From Neorhizobium sp. UBA3556 (GTDB taxonomy: Bacteria; Pseudomonadota; Alphaproteobacteria; Rhizobiales; Rhizobiaceae): DNA of 64,000 bases. The stretch lies in assembly GCA_002376235.1 (NCBI GenBank), contig DFNX01000003.1:558001-622000 (forward strand), in the 5' to 3' direction. Numbering within the stretch: position 1 is the first letter of the stretch; the number at the start of each line of letters is the position of its first letter. This document shows, one piece after another, positions 36,838 through 46,546 of this stretch. Made by a program: the position numbers and the translations under genes. The notes beneath the pieces are model-generated. The model had not been told where the DNA came from, did no database searches, and worked only from the letters and a program-made list of their open reading frames with translations.

Positions 36838-37866
36838 TCAGGCTGCCAGATCGAGAACGATGCGGCCGTCGATCTGGCCCTCTTCCATGCGATGGAAAAT
36901 GGCGTTGATGTTTTCCAGTTTGTCCCAGGAGAAGGTCGCCGCGACCTTGCCCTCACCGGCCAAGACCAGGGATTCCTCAAGATCCTGCCTCGTGCCGACA
37001 ATCGAACCGCGCACCGTGATGCGCTTCAGGACTGTGTCGAATACCGGCAGCGAGATGTAACCCGGCGGCAGTCCGACCAGGGCCATCGTGCCCCTGGAGC
37101 GCAGGAAACCGTAAGCCTGCTCCATCGCCTTGGGAGACACCGCCGTGACCAGCGCGCCATGGACGCCGCCGGTCGCCTTCTGCACCTGTTCGACGGCATC
37201 GGCATCGCGGCCATTGACCGTCACATCCGCGCCGAGTTTCTTGGCCAGATCGAGCTTCTCGTCAAAGATGTCGGCGGCGACGACATGCATGCCCATGGCC
37301 TTGGCGTATTGCACGGCCATGTGACCAAGACCGCCAATGCCGGAAATAACAACCCATTCGCCGGGGCGAACTTCGGTTTCCTTCAGGCCCTTATAGACCG
37401 TCACGCCGGCGCAGAGTACCGGAGCGGCCGCGCCGAATTCGAGATTGTCCGGCAGCCGGCCGCAGAAATCCGGATCGGCAAGACCATATTGCGCGAATGT
37501 TCCGTTGACGGAGTAGCCCGTGTTCTGCTGGCTGCCACACAGCGTTTCCCAGCCTGTCCGGCAGGGCGAGCAGGAGCCGCAGGCAGTGTGCAGCCATGGC
37601 ACGCCGACACGATCGCCTTCCTTGATGCGGGAAACGCCGGCACCGAGCTTGGCGACGTAACCGACACCTTCATGGCCGGGAATGAACGGTGGATTGGGTT
37701 TGACCGGCCAGTCGCCGTTGGCAGCGTGGAGATCGGTGTGGCAGACGCCCGTTGCTTCATACTTGATGAGAACCTGACCGGGGCCGGGATCAGGGATCGT
37801 CACCTCCTCGATGACGAGAGGTTTTCCGAATGCCCGCACCATCGCGGCCTTCATTGTTGATGCCAT
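36838..37866 (-). CDS. adhP: Zinc-dependent alcohol dehydrogenase
   Basis: 342-aa medium-chain alcohol dehydrogenase. Catalytic zinc ligands are in GVCHTDLHAANGD and PGHEGVGYV; the structural zinc loop CGSCSPCRTGWETLC is complete; the NAD-binding turn is ISGIGGLGHMAVQYAKA. Close to AdhP, an ethanol/propanol-preferring enzyme. GAGGAG lies seven bases before the ATG at 37866; the ATGs further upstream overlap that ribosome site. Confidence 0.93.
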   Translation of the reverse strand: MASTMKAAMVRAFGKPLVIEEVTIPDPGPGQVLIKYEATGVCHTDLHAANGDWPVKPNPPFIPGHEGVGYVAKLGAGVSRIKEGDRVGVPWLHTACGSCSPCRTGWETLCGSQQNTGYSVNGTFAQYGLADPDFCGRLPDNLEFGAAAPVLCAGVTVYKGLKETEVRPGEWVVISGIGGLGHMAVQYAKAMGMHVVAADIFDEKLDLAKKLGADVTVNGRDADAVEQVQKATGGVHGALVTAVSPKAMEQAYGFLRSRGTMALVGLPPGYISLPVFDTVLKRITVRGSIVGTRQDLEESLVLAGEGKVAATFSWDKLENINAIFHRMEEGQIDGRIVLDLAA

Positions 37867-38013
37867 TTCCATTCTCCTCACATGTCATGACATTCCGACA
37901 GAGCGCGTGGCTGCCGCGATCGCAACGATCGTGGAGAGAAGAAAAGTCGCCTTGACCTAAGTCAATGACGACAGGCAAGCGGCCAGCGGTTCTGTCGCAA
38001 GCCTGCGACAGTT

Positions 38014-38895
38014 TCATCCGGCAAGGTTGGTCTTGAAGAAGGCGATCGTCCGGCCCCAGGCGAGATCCGCCGCCGCCTTGTCATAACGGGCTGCCGACGT
38101 ATCATTGTTGAAAGCGTGGTTGACACCCTCGTAGACGAAGATCTCGAAGGTCTTGCCGTTCTTTTCCAGTGCCTCACGATAGGCGGGGATACCGGCGTTG
38201 ATGCGTTCGTCGAGACCGCCGTAATGCAGCATCAACGGCGCCTTGATCTTCGGCACATCGACCGCCTGAGCCTGCTGACCGTAATACGCGACACCGGCAT
38301 TCAGCTCCGCAGAGTTCACCGCCATACGATTGACAAGGCCGCCGCCCCAGCAGAAGCCGACAGCACCGACTTTGCCATTGGCACCTTCGTGTTTCGAAAG
38401 CCATGCGCGAGCAGCCTCGCCATCTGCTGTCGTCTGAGCCGGATCGAGGGTCGAAAACATCTCGCGCGCCTTGTCCTCTTCAGCGGGTGTGCCGCCCAGC
38501 GGAGAGAGGAAATCCACGGCAAGCGCGTTAAAGCCTTCCAGCGCCGCGCGCCTGGCGACATCGCGGATATGGTCGTTGAGGCCACGGTTTTCATGGATGA
38601 CGATGATGGAGCCGAGTGGGCCGGTGGCTGACTTGGGGCGGGTCCAATAGGCCTTCATTTCTCCGGTCGAGCCGGGAAAGGTCACGTCCCCGGTTGTCAG
38701 CCGGTCGTCATTGGCTTCGACCATGGCGGCGCGGGCACCGTTGGCGGCAAGCATGGGAGCGATGGCGGCAGCCGCAGCACCCGAGCCGGCAAGCACCGTG
38801 AGCCGCTCCATGAATTTCCGGCGATCGAGATGGAGATGCGTGTATTCGTCATAGGCGTTGATCATCGCCTGGGTGACTTTTGGCTCCTTGTCCAT
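38014..38895 (-). CDS. Dienelactone hydrolase family protein, exported
   Basis: 293 aa. The N terminus has a Tat-like stretch (RRKFMERLTVLAGSGAAAAA), so it is probably exported folded. The alpha/beta-hydrolase domain shows the nucleophile elbow VGFCWGGG (Cys), GGLDERIN (Asp) and EGVNHAFNND (His), the Cys-Asp-His triad of dienelactone hydrolases. True substrate unknown; no aromatic pathway genes are nearby. Confidence 0.92.
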   Translation of the reverse strand: MDKEPKVTQAMINAYDEYTHLHLDRRKFMERLTVLAGSGAAAAAIAPMLAANGARAAMVEANDDRLTTGDVTFPGSTGEMKAYWTRPKSATGPLGSIIVIHENRGLNDHIRDVARRAALEGFNALAVDFLSPLGGTPAEEDKAREMFSTLDPAQTTADGEAARAWLSKHEGANGKVGAVGFCWGGGLVNRMAVNSAELNAGVAYYGQQAQAVDVPKIKAPLMLHYGGLDERINAGIPAYREALEKNGKTFEIFVYEGVNHAFNNDTSAARYDKAAADLAWGRTIAFFKTNLAG

Positions 38896-39006
38896 GAGCC
38901 TGCTCCTCTGGCTGTCAATCCGACGAAGGTAGGGCGACTTATCGACAAGGCGATGTAGCGCGGAAGATCCGCGCTACACTTATGCGTGACAGGCGTAGCA
39001 ATCGCC

Positions 39007-40893
39007 TCAAAATTCCTGCCAATTGTCGGCGGAGGTATCAAGCGCGGCATTGCCTGCAAAGGCGGACCGGATGCGGCCGCCGAGCGCACGAGCGGGCGAA
39101 ACCGCGGGTCGGTCGACAGCCGACGCTGCGCGGACGGGCGCTGTGGCACCGGCATTACCACCTTCGCTCAGCTTGAAGCGGGCGAGGACCTGGTTGAGCG
39201 ACGATACTTCGCGGGCCAGTCCATGGCTTGCAGCCGTGCTTTCCTCGACCATGGCCGCATTCTTCTGCGTGTCCTGGTCCATCTGGTTTACAGCGGTGTT
39301 GATCTGCTGGAGACCGGCCGACTGTTCCTGCGAAGCCTCGGCGATGGCGCCGACATGCCGGTTGATTTCCTGCACCTCGCCAACGATTACATGCAGCGCC
39401 TTGCCGGTTTCGCCGACCAGATGCACGCCTTCCTGAACCTGACTGCTGGATGTGGTGATCAGATCCTTGATCTCCTTGGCAGCACTGGCTGACCGTTGCG
39501 CCAGTTCACGCACCTCTTGTGCAACGACGGCAAACCCCTTGCCCGCGTCTCCGGCGCGCGCCGCTTCCACACCGGCATTGAGCGCCAGAAGGTTGGTCTG
39601 GAAGGCAATATCATCGATCACGCCGATGATGCTGGAAATCTCGCCGGACGACTTGGCGATCTGCTCCATGGCCGCAACGGCGCGCTGCACGATTTCTCCC
39701 GACTGTTCTGCACCGATCTTGGCGCGGTGAACGAGTTGGCCGGCTTCCTGCGCACGCTTGGTCGAGTCCTTCACCGTTGTGGTGATCTCTTCGAGAGCAG
39801 CCGCGGTTTCTTCGACAGCGGCGGCCTGCTGTTCGGTGCGTTTTGCCAGATCGTCGGCAGCGGACTTGATCTCGTTGGCGCCTGCATCAATGCCGCGTGC
39901 ATTCTGCGCAACCTGGTTGAGGGTGGATTGCAGCTGCTCCGCTGCGGTGTTGAGATCGTTGCGGATACCATCGAGATGCGCCACGAACGGCTGCACGACA
40001 CGGTAGGTCGTATCGCCCTGGGCAATCCTGGTCAGCGCGGTGGCGATGTTGTCGACAGCAAACTGAATATCGGCGGCTTCCTGCGCCTTCTGTTTTTCGC
40101 GTTCGATCCGTTCCCGCTCGGACATCGACCGGTTGGCTTCCGTTTCCTGCTCAAGGCGAAGGCGCTCGATGGCGCTTTCCCGGAATGCCTGCACGGCAGA
40201 AGCCATCTGGCCCACTTCGTCCTTCCGGTCCATTCCGGGGATCTCGGCGGCCGTCTCGTCGGCGACCAGCGAGGCCATGCGTTCACGCAGCCGCGCAATC
40301 GGCGTGGTAATGCCGCGCGAGCAGATGGCAAGGCCAAGCGTGATCAACATCAGTGACATGGCGGCGATGCCGAGAAGGCCGGTCCAGATCGTCCAGTCGG
40401 TATTTGCCTCCAGACGCTCCCTGCCATCATTCATCACCTTGATGAGCTGCTCGTTGCCGGCGCTGATCTTTGGCGACACTTCGTTGATCTTGCGCAACTG
40501 GTCCAATGCCATGCGCTGGGCTTCGGCCTTCTGGCCAGACTGCGCAAGCGCAATGGCCTGGCTACCGACCTTTTCGACTTCAGCAACGCCATTCAAGATA
40601 TCGGCGGCCGCCTCGCTGCGCGTCGGGACAAGCTGCACAATCATGTTCTGGCGCTCGCGGAGCTGCTTCAGGTCGGACTTGTATGTCGTAACCGCAGCCT
40701 CGAATTCAGGTGTGTTCGGCTCGCTGAGAGAGGCGCGAAAAGCCTGCAATCCCAGAGCATTAAGGTTTCCACTGGTCCTGGCATTCAACACAGCGGCAAG
40801 CGCTTCATGTCCGATAAACTCGCCATAGACAGTGTCGGTTTGATTGTACTGAAAGCTGACATAGCCGATGCCGCCCATGGACATCAGTCCCAT
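39007..40893 (-). CDS. Methyl-accepting chemotaxis protein, N terminus out of frame
   Basis: 628 aa in the open frame: sensor region, HAMP (GITTPIARLRERMASL), a helical linker and the signalling hairpin (DDIAFQTNLLALNAGVEAAR), ending NWQEF, an xWxxF tether for CheR/CheB. The frame's first ATG (40893) gives only part of membrane helix 1. Upstream, an ATG at 40949 with GAGG before it reads MSFLKNTKIKTKVV, a typical rhizobial receptor start, but after 19 codons that frame stops; the receptor frame is offset by two bases. The gene is therefore probably frameshifted, or the sequence has an error near 40900-40908. Confidence 0.85.
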   Translation of the reverse strand: MGLMSMGGIGYVSFQYNQTDTVYGEFIGHEALAAVLNARTSGNLNALGLQAFRASLSEPNTPEFEAAVTTYKSDLKQLRERQNMIVQLVPTRSEAAADILNGVAEVEKVGSQAIALAQSGQKAEAQRMALDQLRKINEVSPKISAGNEQLIKVMNDGRERLEANTDWTIWTGLLGIAAMSLMLITLGLAICSRGITTPIARLRERMASLVADETAAEIPGMDRKDEVGQMASAVQAFRESAIERLRLEQETEANRSMSERERIEREKQKAQEAADIQFAVDNIATALTRIAQGDTTYRVVQPFVAHLDGIRNDLNTAAEQLQSTLNQVAQNARGIDAGANEIKSAADDLAKRTEQQAAAVEETAAALEEITTTVKDSTKRAQEAGQLVHRAKIGAEQSGEIVQRAVAAMEQIAKSSGEISSIIGVIDDIAFQTNLLALNAGVEAARAGDAGKGFAVVAQEVRELAQRSASAAKEIKDLITTSSSQVQEGVHLVGETGKALHVIVGEVQEINRHVGAIAEASQEQSAGLQQINTAVNQMDQDTQKNAAMVEESTAASHGLAREVSSLNQVLARFKLSEGGNAGATAPVRAASAVDRPAVSPARALGGRIRSAFAGNAALDTSADNWQEF

Positions 40894-40949
40894 CAGCGAT
40901 ACGACCGCACGACCTTCGTTTTTATTTTCGTGTTTTTCAGAAACGACAT

Positions 40950-41417
40950 AATGACCTCAAAAAGCACGCAGCCGACGGCTGCCCGCGAAAAGCAGGTGGC
41001 TGCAAAAACTGATACATCTTGGGTAGCGACGCCCGATCATCGGGCAGCTGACGACCATTGGATCGCCTCGGACATGACCCATCTGCTCCCGTCATCATCA
41101 TGCGGTCGGGAGCTTCGAACCTACAGTTGCGACACTCGATCAGAATTCTGAATGAATGCTTACCGGGAACACAACCAAGTGACGTGAACTGTCAAATCGC
41201 AACTGTTTTTGACAAGAAATGACCGGCAAAATGTCGCGGAAGACCGCCGTTGGTCGATAATGCTGAACATAGTTCTGGAATTTTCACGCAAGAGCAAGAA
41301 CGCGTGAATGGCCTCCGCTTGCCAAAGACGAGCGGCTTGTTGCATTGAAAATGCCCAATCAAGACGGTTTCAGGCCTACGATCCCCAGTGGCAGGGGCCG
41401 ATACTCAGTGCCAAAGT
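40950..41417. other. Intergenic stretch without a convincing gene
   Basis: 468 bases between the chemoreceptor and the MAPEG gene. Only short frames without family pattern. It should hold the chemoreceptor promoter; I cannot place it. Confidence 0.5.
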
Positions 41418-41840
41418 TCAGGACGTGGCGAGCCAGATTGCCAGCCAGCCCCACATCAGCACCGTCGCCATGAAGCCGAGCATGAACAGCGGGCGGCGCA
41501 GCAACAGCCTGTTGCTGGTGATGTGGACATAGGAATGCGCGTAGCGCGAGATGACGAAGATCCAGGCGAGCGCAATGGTGATGATGTTGTCGGCATTGCA
41601 GATGAAGATCGCCAGAACGCCGGCGTGAAAGATCATCGGCAGCTCGAACTGGTTTTTCAGATTGTTATGGACCAGCAGGCTTTCCGGTGGTTCGGAGAGG
41701 TTTTCCTTGAACTTGCGAGCATCATAACCGCCGTCGCGGATGGCTGCGCCACGGCGCATCGACAGCAGGTAATAGAGGATGAAGACCAGGAAGGCGTGGG
41801 CGATCATCGGCCAGAACATGGCGGTCGTGTCGGTCATCAT
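41418..41840 (-). CDS. MAPEG family membrane protein
   Basis: 140-aa integral membrane protein with four hydrophobic segments. Family features: KNQFELPMIFHAGVLAIF in the second segment and SRYAHSYVHITSNRLLLRRP in the third, the E-x-P-x-F and R-x-x-H/Y-x-x-x-x-x-x-N motifs of membrane-associated eicosanoid/glutathione proteins. In bacteria the role is mostly unknown, perhaps glutathione-linked detoxification. It lies just beyond the guaB terminator on the same strand. Confidence 0.88.
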   Translation of the reverse strand: MMTDTTAMFWPMIAHAFLVFILYYLLSMRRGAAIRDGGYDARKFKENLSEPPESLLVHNNLKNQFELPMIFHAGVLAIFICNADNIITIALAWIFVISRYAHSYVHITSNRLLLRRPLFMLGFMATVLMWGWLAIWLATS

Positions 41841-41881
41841 CGGGCAATACTCCTACAATGGTTCCGACCTTCTGACACGAA

Positions 41882-41910
41882 AACGGGCCGGGCAAAATGC
41901 CCGGCCCGCC
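41882..41910 (-). terminator. Terminator of guaB
   Basis: CGGGCCGGGC (41884-41893), AAAAT loop, GCCCGGCCCG (41899-41908); on the minus strand the stem is followed by TTTTCG. It lies 30 bases after the guaB stop. Confidence 0.85.
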
Positions 41911-41937
41911 TGAAATCGGTGGAGATGTCTCAACTCT

Positions 41938-43431
41938 TTACGAGCTGACGCCCGGATAGTTCGGGCTTTCGCGGGTGATCGTCACGCCATGCGGATGGCT
42001 TTCGCGAAGACCGGCGCCGGAAATGCGCACGAAGGTGGCCTTTTCCTGGAAATCCTTGATGTCCTTGCCGCCAACATAACCCATTGCAGCCTTGAGGCCG
42101 CCGGCCAGCTGATGCAGCACGGAGGAAACCGGGCCCTTATAGGGAACCTGGCCTTCGATACCTTCGGGAACGAGCTTCAGCGTATCGCGCACTTCCGCCT
42201 GGAAATAACGGTCTGCCGAGCCGCGCGCCATGGCGCCGACGGAGCCCATGCCGCGATAGGCTTTGAAGGAGCGGCCCTGGTAGAGGTAGACTTCACCCGG
42301 GCTTTCATCGGTGCCAGCGAGAAGCGATCCGATCATGACGGCGGATGCACCGGCAGCGATCGCCTTGGCAACATCGCCCGAGAACTTCAGGCCGCCATCG
42401 GCGATGACCGGGATACCATGCTTGTTGCCTTCCTCGACAGCGGCCATGACGGCTGCGAGCTGGGGAACGCCGACGCCTGCAACGACGCGGGTGGTGCAGA
42501 TGGAGCCCGGGCCAATACCGACCTTGATGCAATCCGCACCCGCATCGATCAGCGCCTTGGTGCCTTCGGACGTGGCGACATTGCCGGCGATGATGCGAAT
42601 GGCGTTCGACATCTTCTTGACGTGGGCAACCGCATCGAGAACCTTCTGGGAATGGCCGTGTGCGGTATCGACGACGATGACGTCAACGCCGGCATCGATC
42701 AGGCGCTCGGCGCGCTCGACACCATCGTCACCGGTGGAGATGGCGGCGGCGGCACGCAGACGGCCCTGGGCGTCCTTGGCGGCATTCGGGTTGAGCTGAG
42801 ACTTCTCGATGTCCTTGACGGTGATGAGACCGATGCAGCGGCCTTCATTGTCGACGACCAGCAGCTTTTCGATGCGGTGCGAATGGAGAAGGCGCTTGGC
42901 TTCGGACTGTTCGACGCCATCCTTGACGGTGATCAGGTTGTCTCGCGTCATCAGTTCGAAGATCTTCTGCGACGGATCGGATGCGAAGCGGACGTCGCGG
43001 TTGGTGAGGATACCGACCAGACGGCCCGGGCGACCGCCATTTTCAACGACCGGGATGCCCGAAATTCCGTGGGCCTTCATCAGCGACAGCGCTTCGGCCA
43101 GCGTTGCATCCGGGCCTATCGTAACCGGGTTGACGACCATGCCGCTTTCGAACTTCTTGACCTGGCGGACTTCCTCGGCCTGTTCGACCGGGGTCAGGTT
43201 GCGGTGGATGACGCCCATGCCGCCGGCCTGCGCCATGGCGATCGCCAGGCGGCTTTCGGTGACCGTGTCCATGGCCGAGGACAGGATCGGCAGCGACAGG
43301 TCGATATCCTTGGCGATGCGGGTGGAAATGTTGGTCTGGCCCGGCATGATTTCCGAGTGCCCCGGCTGGAGAAGCACATCATCAAAGGTGAGCGCTTCCG
43401 CGCCGGTTGCCGAGATTACGATGCGTGCCAT
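41938..43431 (-). CDS. guaB: Inosine-5'-monophosphate dehydrogenase
   Basis: Rate-limiting step of guanine nucleotide synthesis (IMP to XMP), 497 aa. It starts MARIVISATGAEALTFDDVL; two CBS domains lie at about residues 95-205 (HGISGIPVVENGGRPGRLVG); the catalytic loop is GIGPGSICTTRVVAGVGVPQ with the active-site Cys near residue 310; the flap contains YRGMGSVGAM. Own terminator. Confidence 0.97.
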   Translation of the reverse strand: MARIVISATGAEALTFDDVLLQPGHSEIMPGQTNISTRIAKDIDLSLPILSSAMDTVTESRLAIAMAQAGGMGVIHRNLTPVEQAEEVRQVKKFESGMVVNPVTIGPDATLAEALSLMKAHGISGIPVVENGGRPGRLVGILTNRDVRFASDPSQKIFELMTRDNLITVKDGVEQSEAKRLLHSHRIEKLLVVDNEGRCIGLITVKDIEKSQLNPNAAKDAQGRLRAAAAISTGDDGVERAERLIDAGVDVIVVDTAHGHSQKVLDAVAHVKKMSNAIRIIAGNVATSEGTKALIDAGADCIKVGIGPGSICTTRVVAGVGVPQLAAVMAAVEEGNKHGIPVIADGGLKFSGDVAKAIAAGASAVMIGSLLAGTDESPGEVYLYQGRSFKAYRGMGSVGAMARGSADRYFQAEVRDTLKLVPEGIEGQVPYKGPVSSVLHQLAGGLKAAMGYVGGKDIKDFQEKATFVRISGAGLRESHPHGVTITRESPNYPGVSS

Positions 43432-43908
43432 TGCCAGTTCCTTCAGTTGGATAGGCAGAATCCTCCGGGAAAAGGAAATCCTTCATCCGGTTGCTTCTGC
43501 ATGAAATACATGGAAGTTGGCGAGGGCTGGTAACACGATAATGACAACAAGGGAATAGAAAAATCCCGGGAGGCAGCCCCACCGGGTTTGCATGGCTCGA
43601 TGAGAAAAGCCTTTCAGACATCACAAAAGATGCAAGTCTCCGCGCCACCACCTATGGCGGATCCTCTGCAACTTTCCATTCGGCAACCTGACTTCCATGG
43701 CAGTCCGATATCCCGTCAAGATCAACGGCAAACGTTGCTGGGTCGTTTGCGATCACCCGATGACCGTTGCAACGTCGAGGCTGGACTTCGTCGACAAGAA
43801 CCCTCCCGGAATAGAGCAGAAATGCGTCACCGTCTCCCGAAAAGGACATGTAAGCCAAAGCCACCCTCGCGGGTGGCTTTGGTCGTTTAGGTCCTGACGA
43901 ACTCTCGA
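43432..43908. other. Intergenic stretch, possible gene remnant
   Basis: 477 bases upstream of guaB. A + frame at 43697 reads MAVRYPVKINGKRCWVVCDH and RLDFVDKNP, weakly reminiscent of a short PilZ domain, but it runs into a hairpin without a sensible end. Near 43851 TAA is followed by the inverted repeat CCAAAGCCACC (43855-43865) / GGTGGCTTTGG (43872-43882), which could be a terminator. I would not call a gene here. Confidence 0.4.
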
Positions 43909-44913
43909 TCAGATGTCGAACTGATAGCTCTTCGGCACGAAACGATACCCCGTCTCCTGCTTTTCGGCATAACCGACGGCCGGGAACGGCATGTGGTACC
44001 CGAGGAAGGCGACCTTGTCGGTGGCGATCATGTCGAAGACCTTCTTGCGGGTTGCAGCTGCGGCAGCCTTGTCCATGTCGAACTTCACCTCCCAATCCGG
44101 GCGCTGCAGCGACAACACAAAGTGATTTGCCGTGTCGGCCGTCAGGATCAGCCGTTTTCCGGCGGATTCGACGTTGAAGATCATGTGGCCGGGCGAATGA
44201 CCGAAAGCGGCCATGCTGGTGATGCCGGAGACGACGTCGGCGCCATCACCGATGAAGGTGATCTTTTCGGCAAGCGGCTTGACGTTGGCAAGCGCGCCCT
44301 TGTGGCCGCCTTCAGCCGGCGTACCGACACGGGCAGTATCGGTCCAGAAGTCATATTCCTGCTGGCCGACGACATAACGGGCGTTTTCGAAGGCGGGTTT
44401 TCCGTCTTCCATCAGGCCGCCGATATGGTCGCCGTGAAGATGGGTCAGCACGACGATGGTGACGTCTGCCGGCATGTAGCCGGCCGCGGCCATGCCTTCA
44501 ATCAGACGACCTGCACCCTGTGCACGGCCCGACTGGCCGAAGCCGGTATCGAAGAGGATGACGTCGGAACCGGTGTCGATCAGGGTCGGCGAGAAGCCGT
44601 TGACGAACTGGTCCGCCGGCAGGAAGTTTTCCGTCAGTAGCGCGCCGACGGTTTCTGCCGACTGGTTGATGCCGAAGGTTTCATTCGGTGCGCCGGACGG
44701 TCGCGCGCCATCCTTGACGACGAGGACTTCGAAACTGCCGACCTTGAACTTGTGAAGATCGGGCGGGGTGACACGATCGATTGCCAAATTTCTGCTCGCT
44801 TTGCTGCTGTCCTGGGCGAAGGCCGCCCGGTTTCCGATGATTGCCGGCGCAGCGAGCACGGTGAGGCCTGCGGTGCCCAGCAATGTTCTTCTTCCAATAC
44901 CGTTTCCAGCCAT
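43909..44913 (-). CDS. Metallo-beta-lactamase-fold hydrolase, Tat-exported
   Basis: 334 aa. The N terminus GIGRRTLLGTAGLTVLAAPA is a twin-arginine signal, cleaved after AFA. The metal site is complete: VVLTHLHGDHIGG (HxHxDH), a later FGHSPGHMIF histidine, TADTANH and GYHMPFP. Substrate unknown; proteins of this type include lactonases and other hydrolases. GAGGGAATGGGAT precedes the ATG. Confidence 0.9.
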   Translation of the reverse strand: MAGNGIGRRTLLGTAGLTVLAAPAIIGNRAAFAQDSSKASRNLAIDRVTPPDLHKFKVGSFEVLVVKDGARPSGAPNETFGINQSAETVGALLTENFLPADQFVNGFSPTLIDTGSDVILFDTGFGQSGRAQGAGRLIEGMAAAGYMPADVTIVVLTHLHGDHIGGLMEDGKPAFENARYVVGQQEYDFWTDTARVGTPAEGGHKGALANVKPLAEKITFIGDGADVVSGITSMAAFGHSPGHMIFNVESAGKRLILTADTANHFVLSLQRPDWEVKFDMDKAAAAATRKKVFDMIATDKVAFLGYHMPFPAVGYAEKQETGYRFVPKSYQFDI

Positions 44914-45133
44914 ATCCCATTCCCTCGCGATGGATGATGTCGGCGCGAAGTTAGCGCGATCGAGCGAAAAGTTGACGATGATCAGAGGTCAAAAGCGCAT
45001 TTTCACGCAGACGTGACGGCATCTGCCTGTTGGCGTGCGAAACAAAAGAGGCCAAACGTCCATTGGCAGAACGGGATTTGAGGTTTACAGGCCTGTTATC
45101 CCTCGGGCCTGTCAGACAACGGCATCCGTCTCC

Positions 45134-46546
45134 ATGAATCGCATCATTCCACTCATTCTCGCTGTCGCCCTGTTCATGGAACAAATGGACTCGACGGTGA
45201 TCGCCACCGCACTTCCGACGATCGCCTACGATCTCGGCGTCAGCCCGATCACACTCAAGCTCGCGCTGACCTCCTATATGGTGGCGCTCGCGATGTTCAT
45301 CCCGATCAGCGGCTGGATGTCGGACCGGTTCGGGGCGAAGAAAGTGTTCCGGTTGGCGATCTGCGTGTTCATCATCGGATCGATCCTCTGTGCGATCTCC
45401 GATTCTGTCGTTCAGTTCGTCATGTCGCGTTTCCTGCAAGGCATGGGCGGAGCGATGATGACGCCGGTCGGGCGACTTGTGCTCCTGCGCACCACCAAGC
45501 GCAGCGATCTCGTTTCCGCCATGGCGCTGCTGACCATCCCTGCCCTTGTCGGGCCGCTGACGGGGCCGCCGATCGGCGGCTTCATCACCACCTATTTCTC
45601 CTGGCACTGGATTTTCATCATCAATGTGCCGATCGGGATGATCGGGCTTTATCTGACCGGCAGATATCTGCCTGAAGTGCCGCCGATGGAAACGGGGCGG
45701 ATGGACTGGATCGGCTTTCTGCTGACATCCGTTGCAGCATCCGGCGTGGTGTTCGGACTTTCGGTGATCGGTCTTCCGGCACTTCCGCCGGCCGTCGGGA
45801 TCAGCGCTACGCTTGCAGGCTTTGCCGCATGCTTTCTTTATGTGCGCCACGCAAGGCTGCACCCTCACCCGATCCTGAACCTGAAAATCTTCAACGACCG
45901 GGCCTTTCGCGCCTCGACGACGGGCGGCACGCTGTTTCGGATCGCCACCGGCGCGATCCCCTTCCTGATGCCGCTGATGCTGCAGCTTGGTTTCGGGCTT
46001 AATCCGTTCCAGTCCGGCCTCATCACCTTTTCGGGCGCGATCGGCGCCTTGACGGTGAAATTCATGGCGCGGCGGGTGTTTGCGATGACCGGCTTCCGCA
46101 CGGCACTGCTGGTGGCCGGCATGCTCGGCGCGGCGATGACAGCGGTGAACGGGTTCTTCACGCCCGAAACACCGCATATCTGGATCATCGGCGCGCTTCT
46201 GGCCGCGGGTTTCTTCCGCTCGCTGTTCTTTACCGGCGTCAATGCGCTCGGTTATTCGGAAATCTCCGACGAACTGGCGAGCCAGGCGACCTCGATGGCA
46301 TCGGCGCTGCAGCAGGTGAGCCTTGCGCTCGGCGTCGCCTTTGCGGCCTTCATCCTGGAAATGTCGTCGATGTTTTCCGGCAGCCATCTTCAGCTTGCCG
46401 ATTTCCACCTGGCGTTCTTCATCGTGGCGGCGGTTTCGGTCTTCTCGATCTTTCCGATCTTCAGGCTCGACCCGCTGACGGGGGCGGATGTTTCCGGCCA
46501 CAAGGGCCGGCGACCGGCTGGCGCGCAGCCGGAAGCAGGCGAATAA
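45134..46546 (+). CDS. MFS drug-type efflux transporter, DHA2 family
   Basis: 470 aa from MNRIIPLILAVALFMEQMDS, fourteen-segment type. Motif D1 LFMEQMDSTVIATALPTIAY and motif A GWMSDRFGAKKVFR are typical of DHA2 (EmrB/MdtD-like) proton-driven exporters; motif C appears as GPLTGPPIGGFI. The frame starts 33 codons earlier, but those residues are not membrane-like and the ATG at 45134 fits the family. No EmrA partner is adjacent, so it may act alone; substrate unknown. Confidence 0.9.
   Translation: MNRIIPLILAVALFMEQMDSTVIATALPTIAYDLGVSPITLKLALTSYMVALAMFIPISGWMSDRFGAKKVFRLAICVFIIGSILCAISDSVVQFVMSRFLQGMGGAMMTPVGRLVLLRTTKRSDLVSAMALLTIPALVGPLTGPPIGGFITTYFSWHWIFIINVPIGMIGLYLTGRYLPEVPPMETGRMDWIGFLLTSVAASGVVFGLSVIGLPALPPAVGISATLAGFAACFLYVRHARLHPHPILNLKIFNDRAFRASTTGGTLFRIATGAIPFLMPLMLQLGFGLNPFQSGLITFSGAIGALTVKFMARRVFAMTGFRTALLVAGMLGAAMTAVNGFFTPETPHIWIIGALLAAGFFRSLFFTGVNALGYSEISDELASQATSMASALQQVSLALGVAFAAFILEMSSMFSGSHLQLADFHLAFFIVAAVSVFSIFPIFRLDPLTGADVSGHKGRRPAGAQPEAGE

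Noticed and set aside
43697..43897. Possible PilZ-domain remnant MAVRYPVKINGKRC...
   Set aside because: Similarity is weak, the frame runs through a hairpin, and the upstream region shows no start of a domain.
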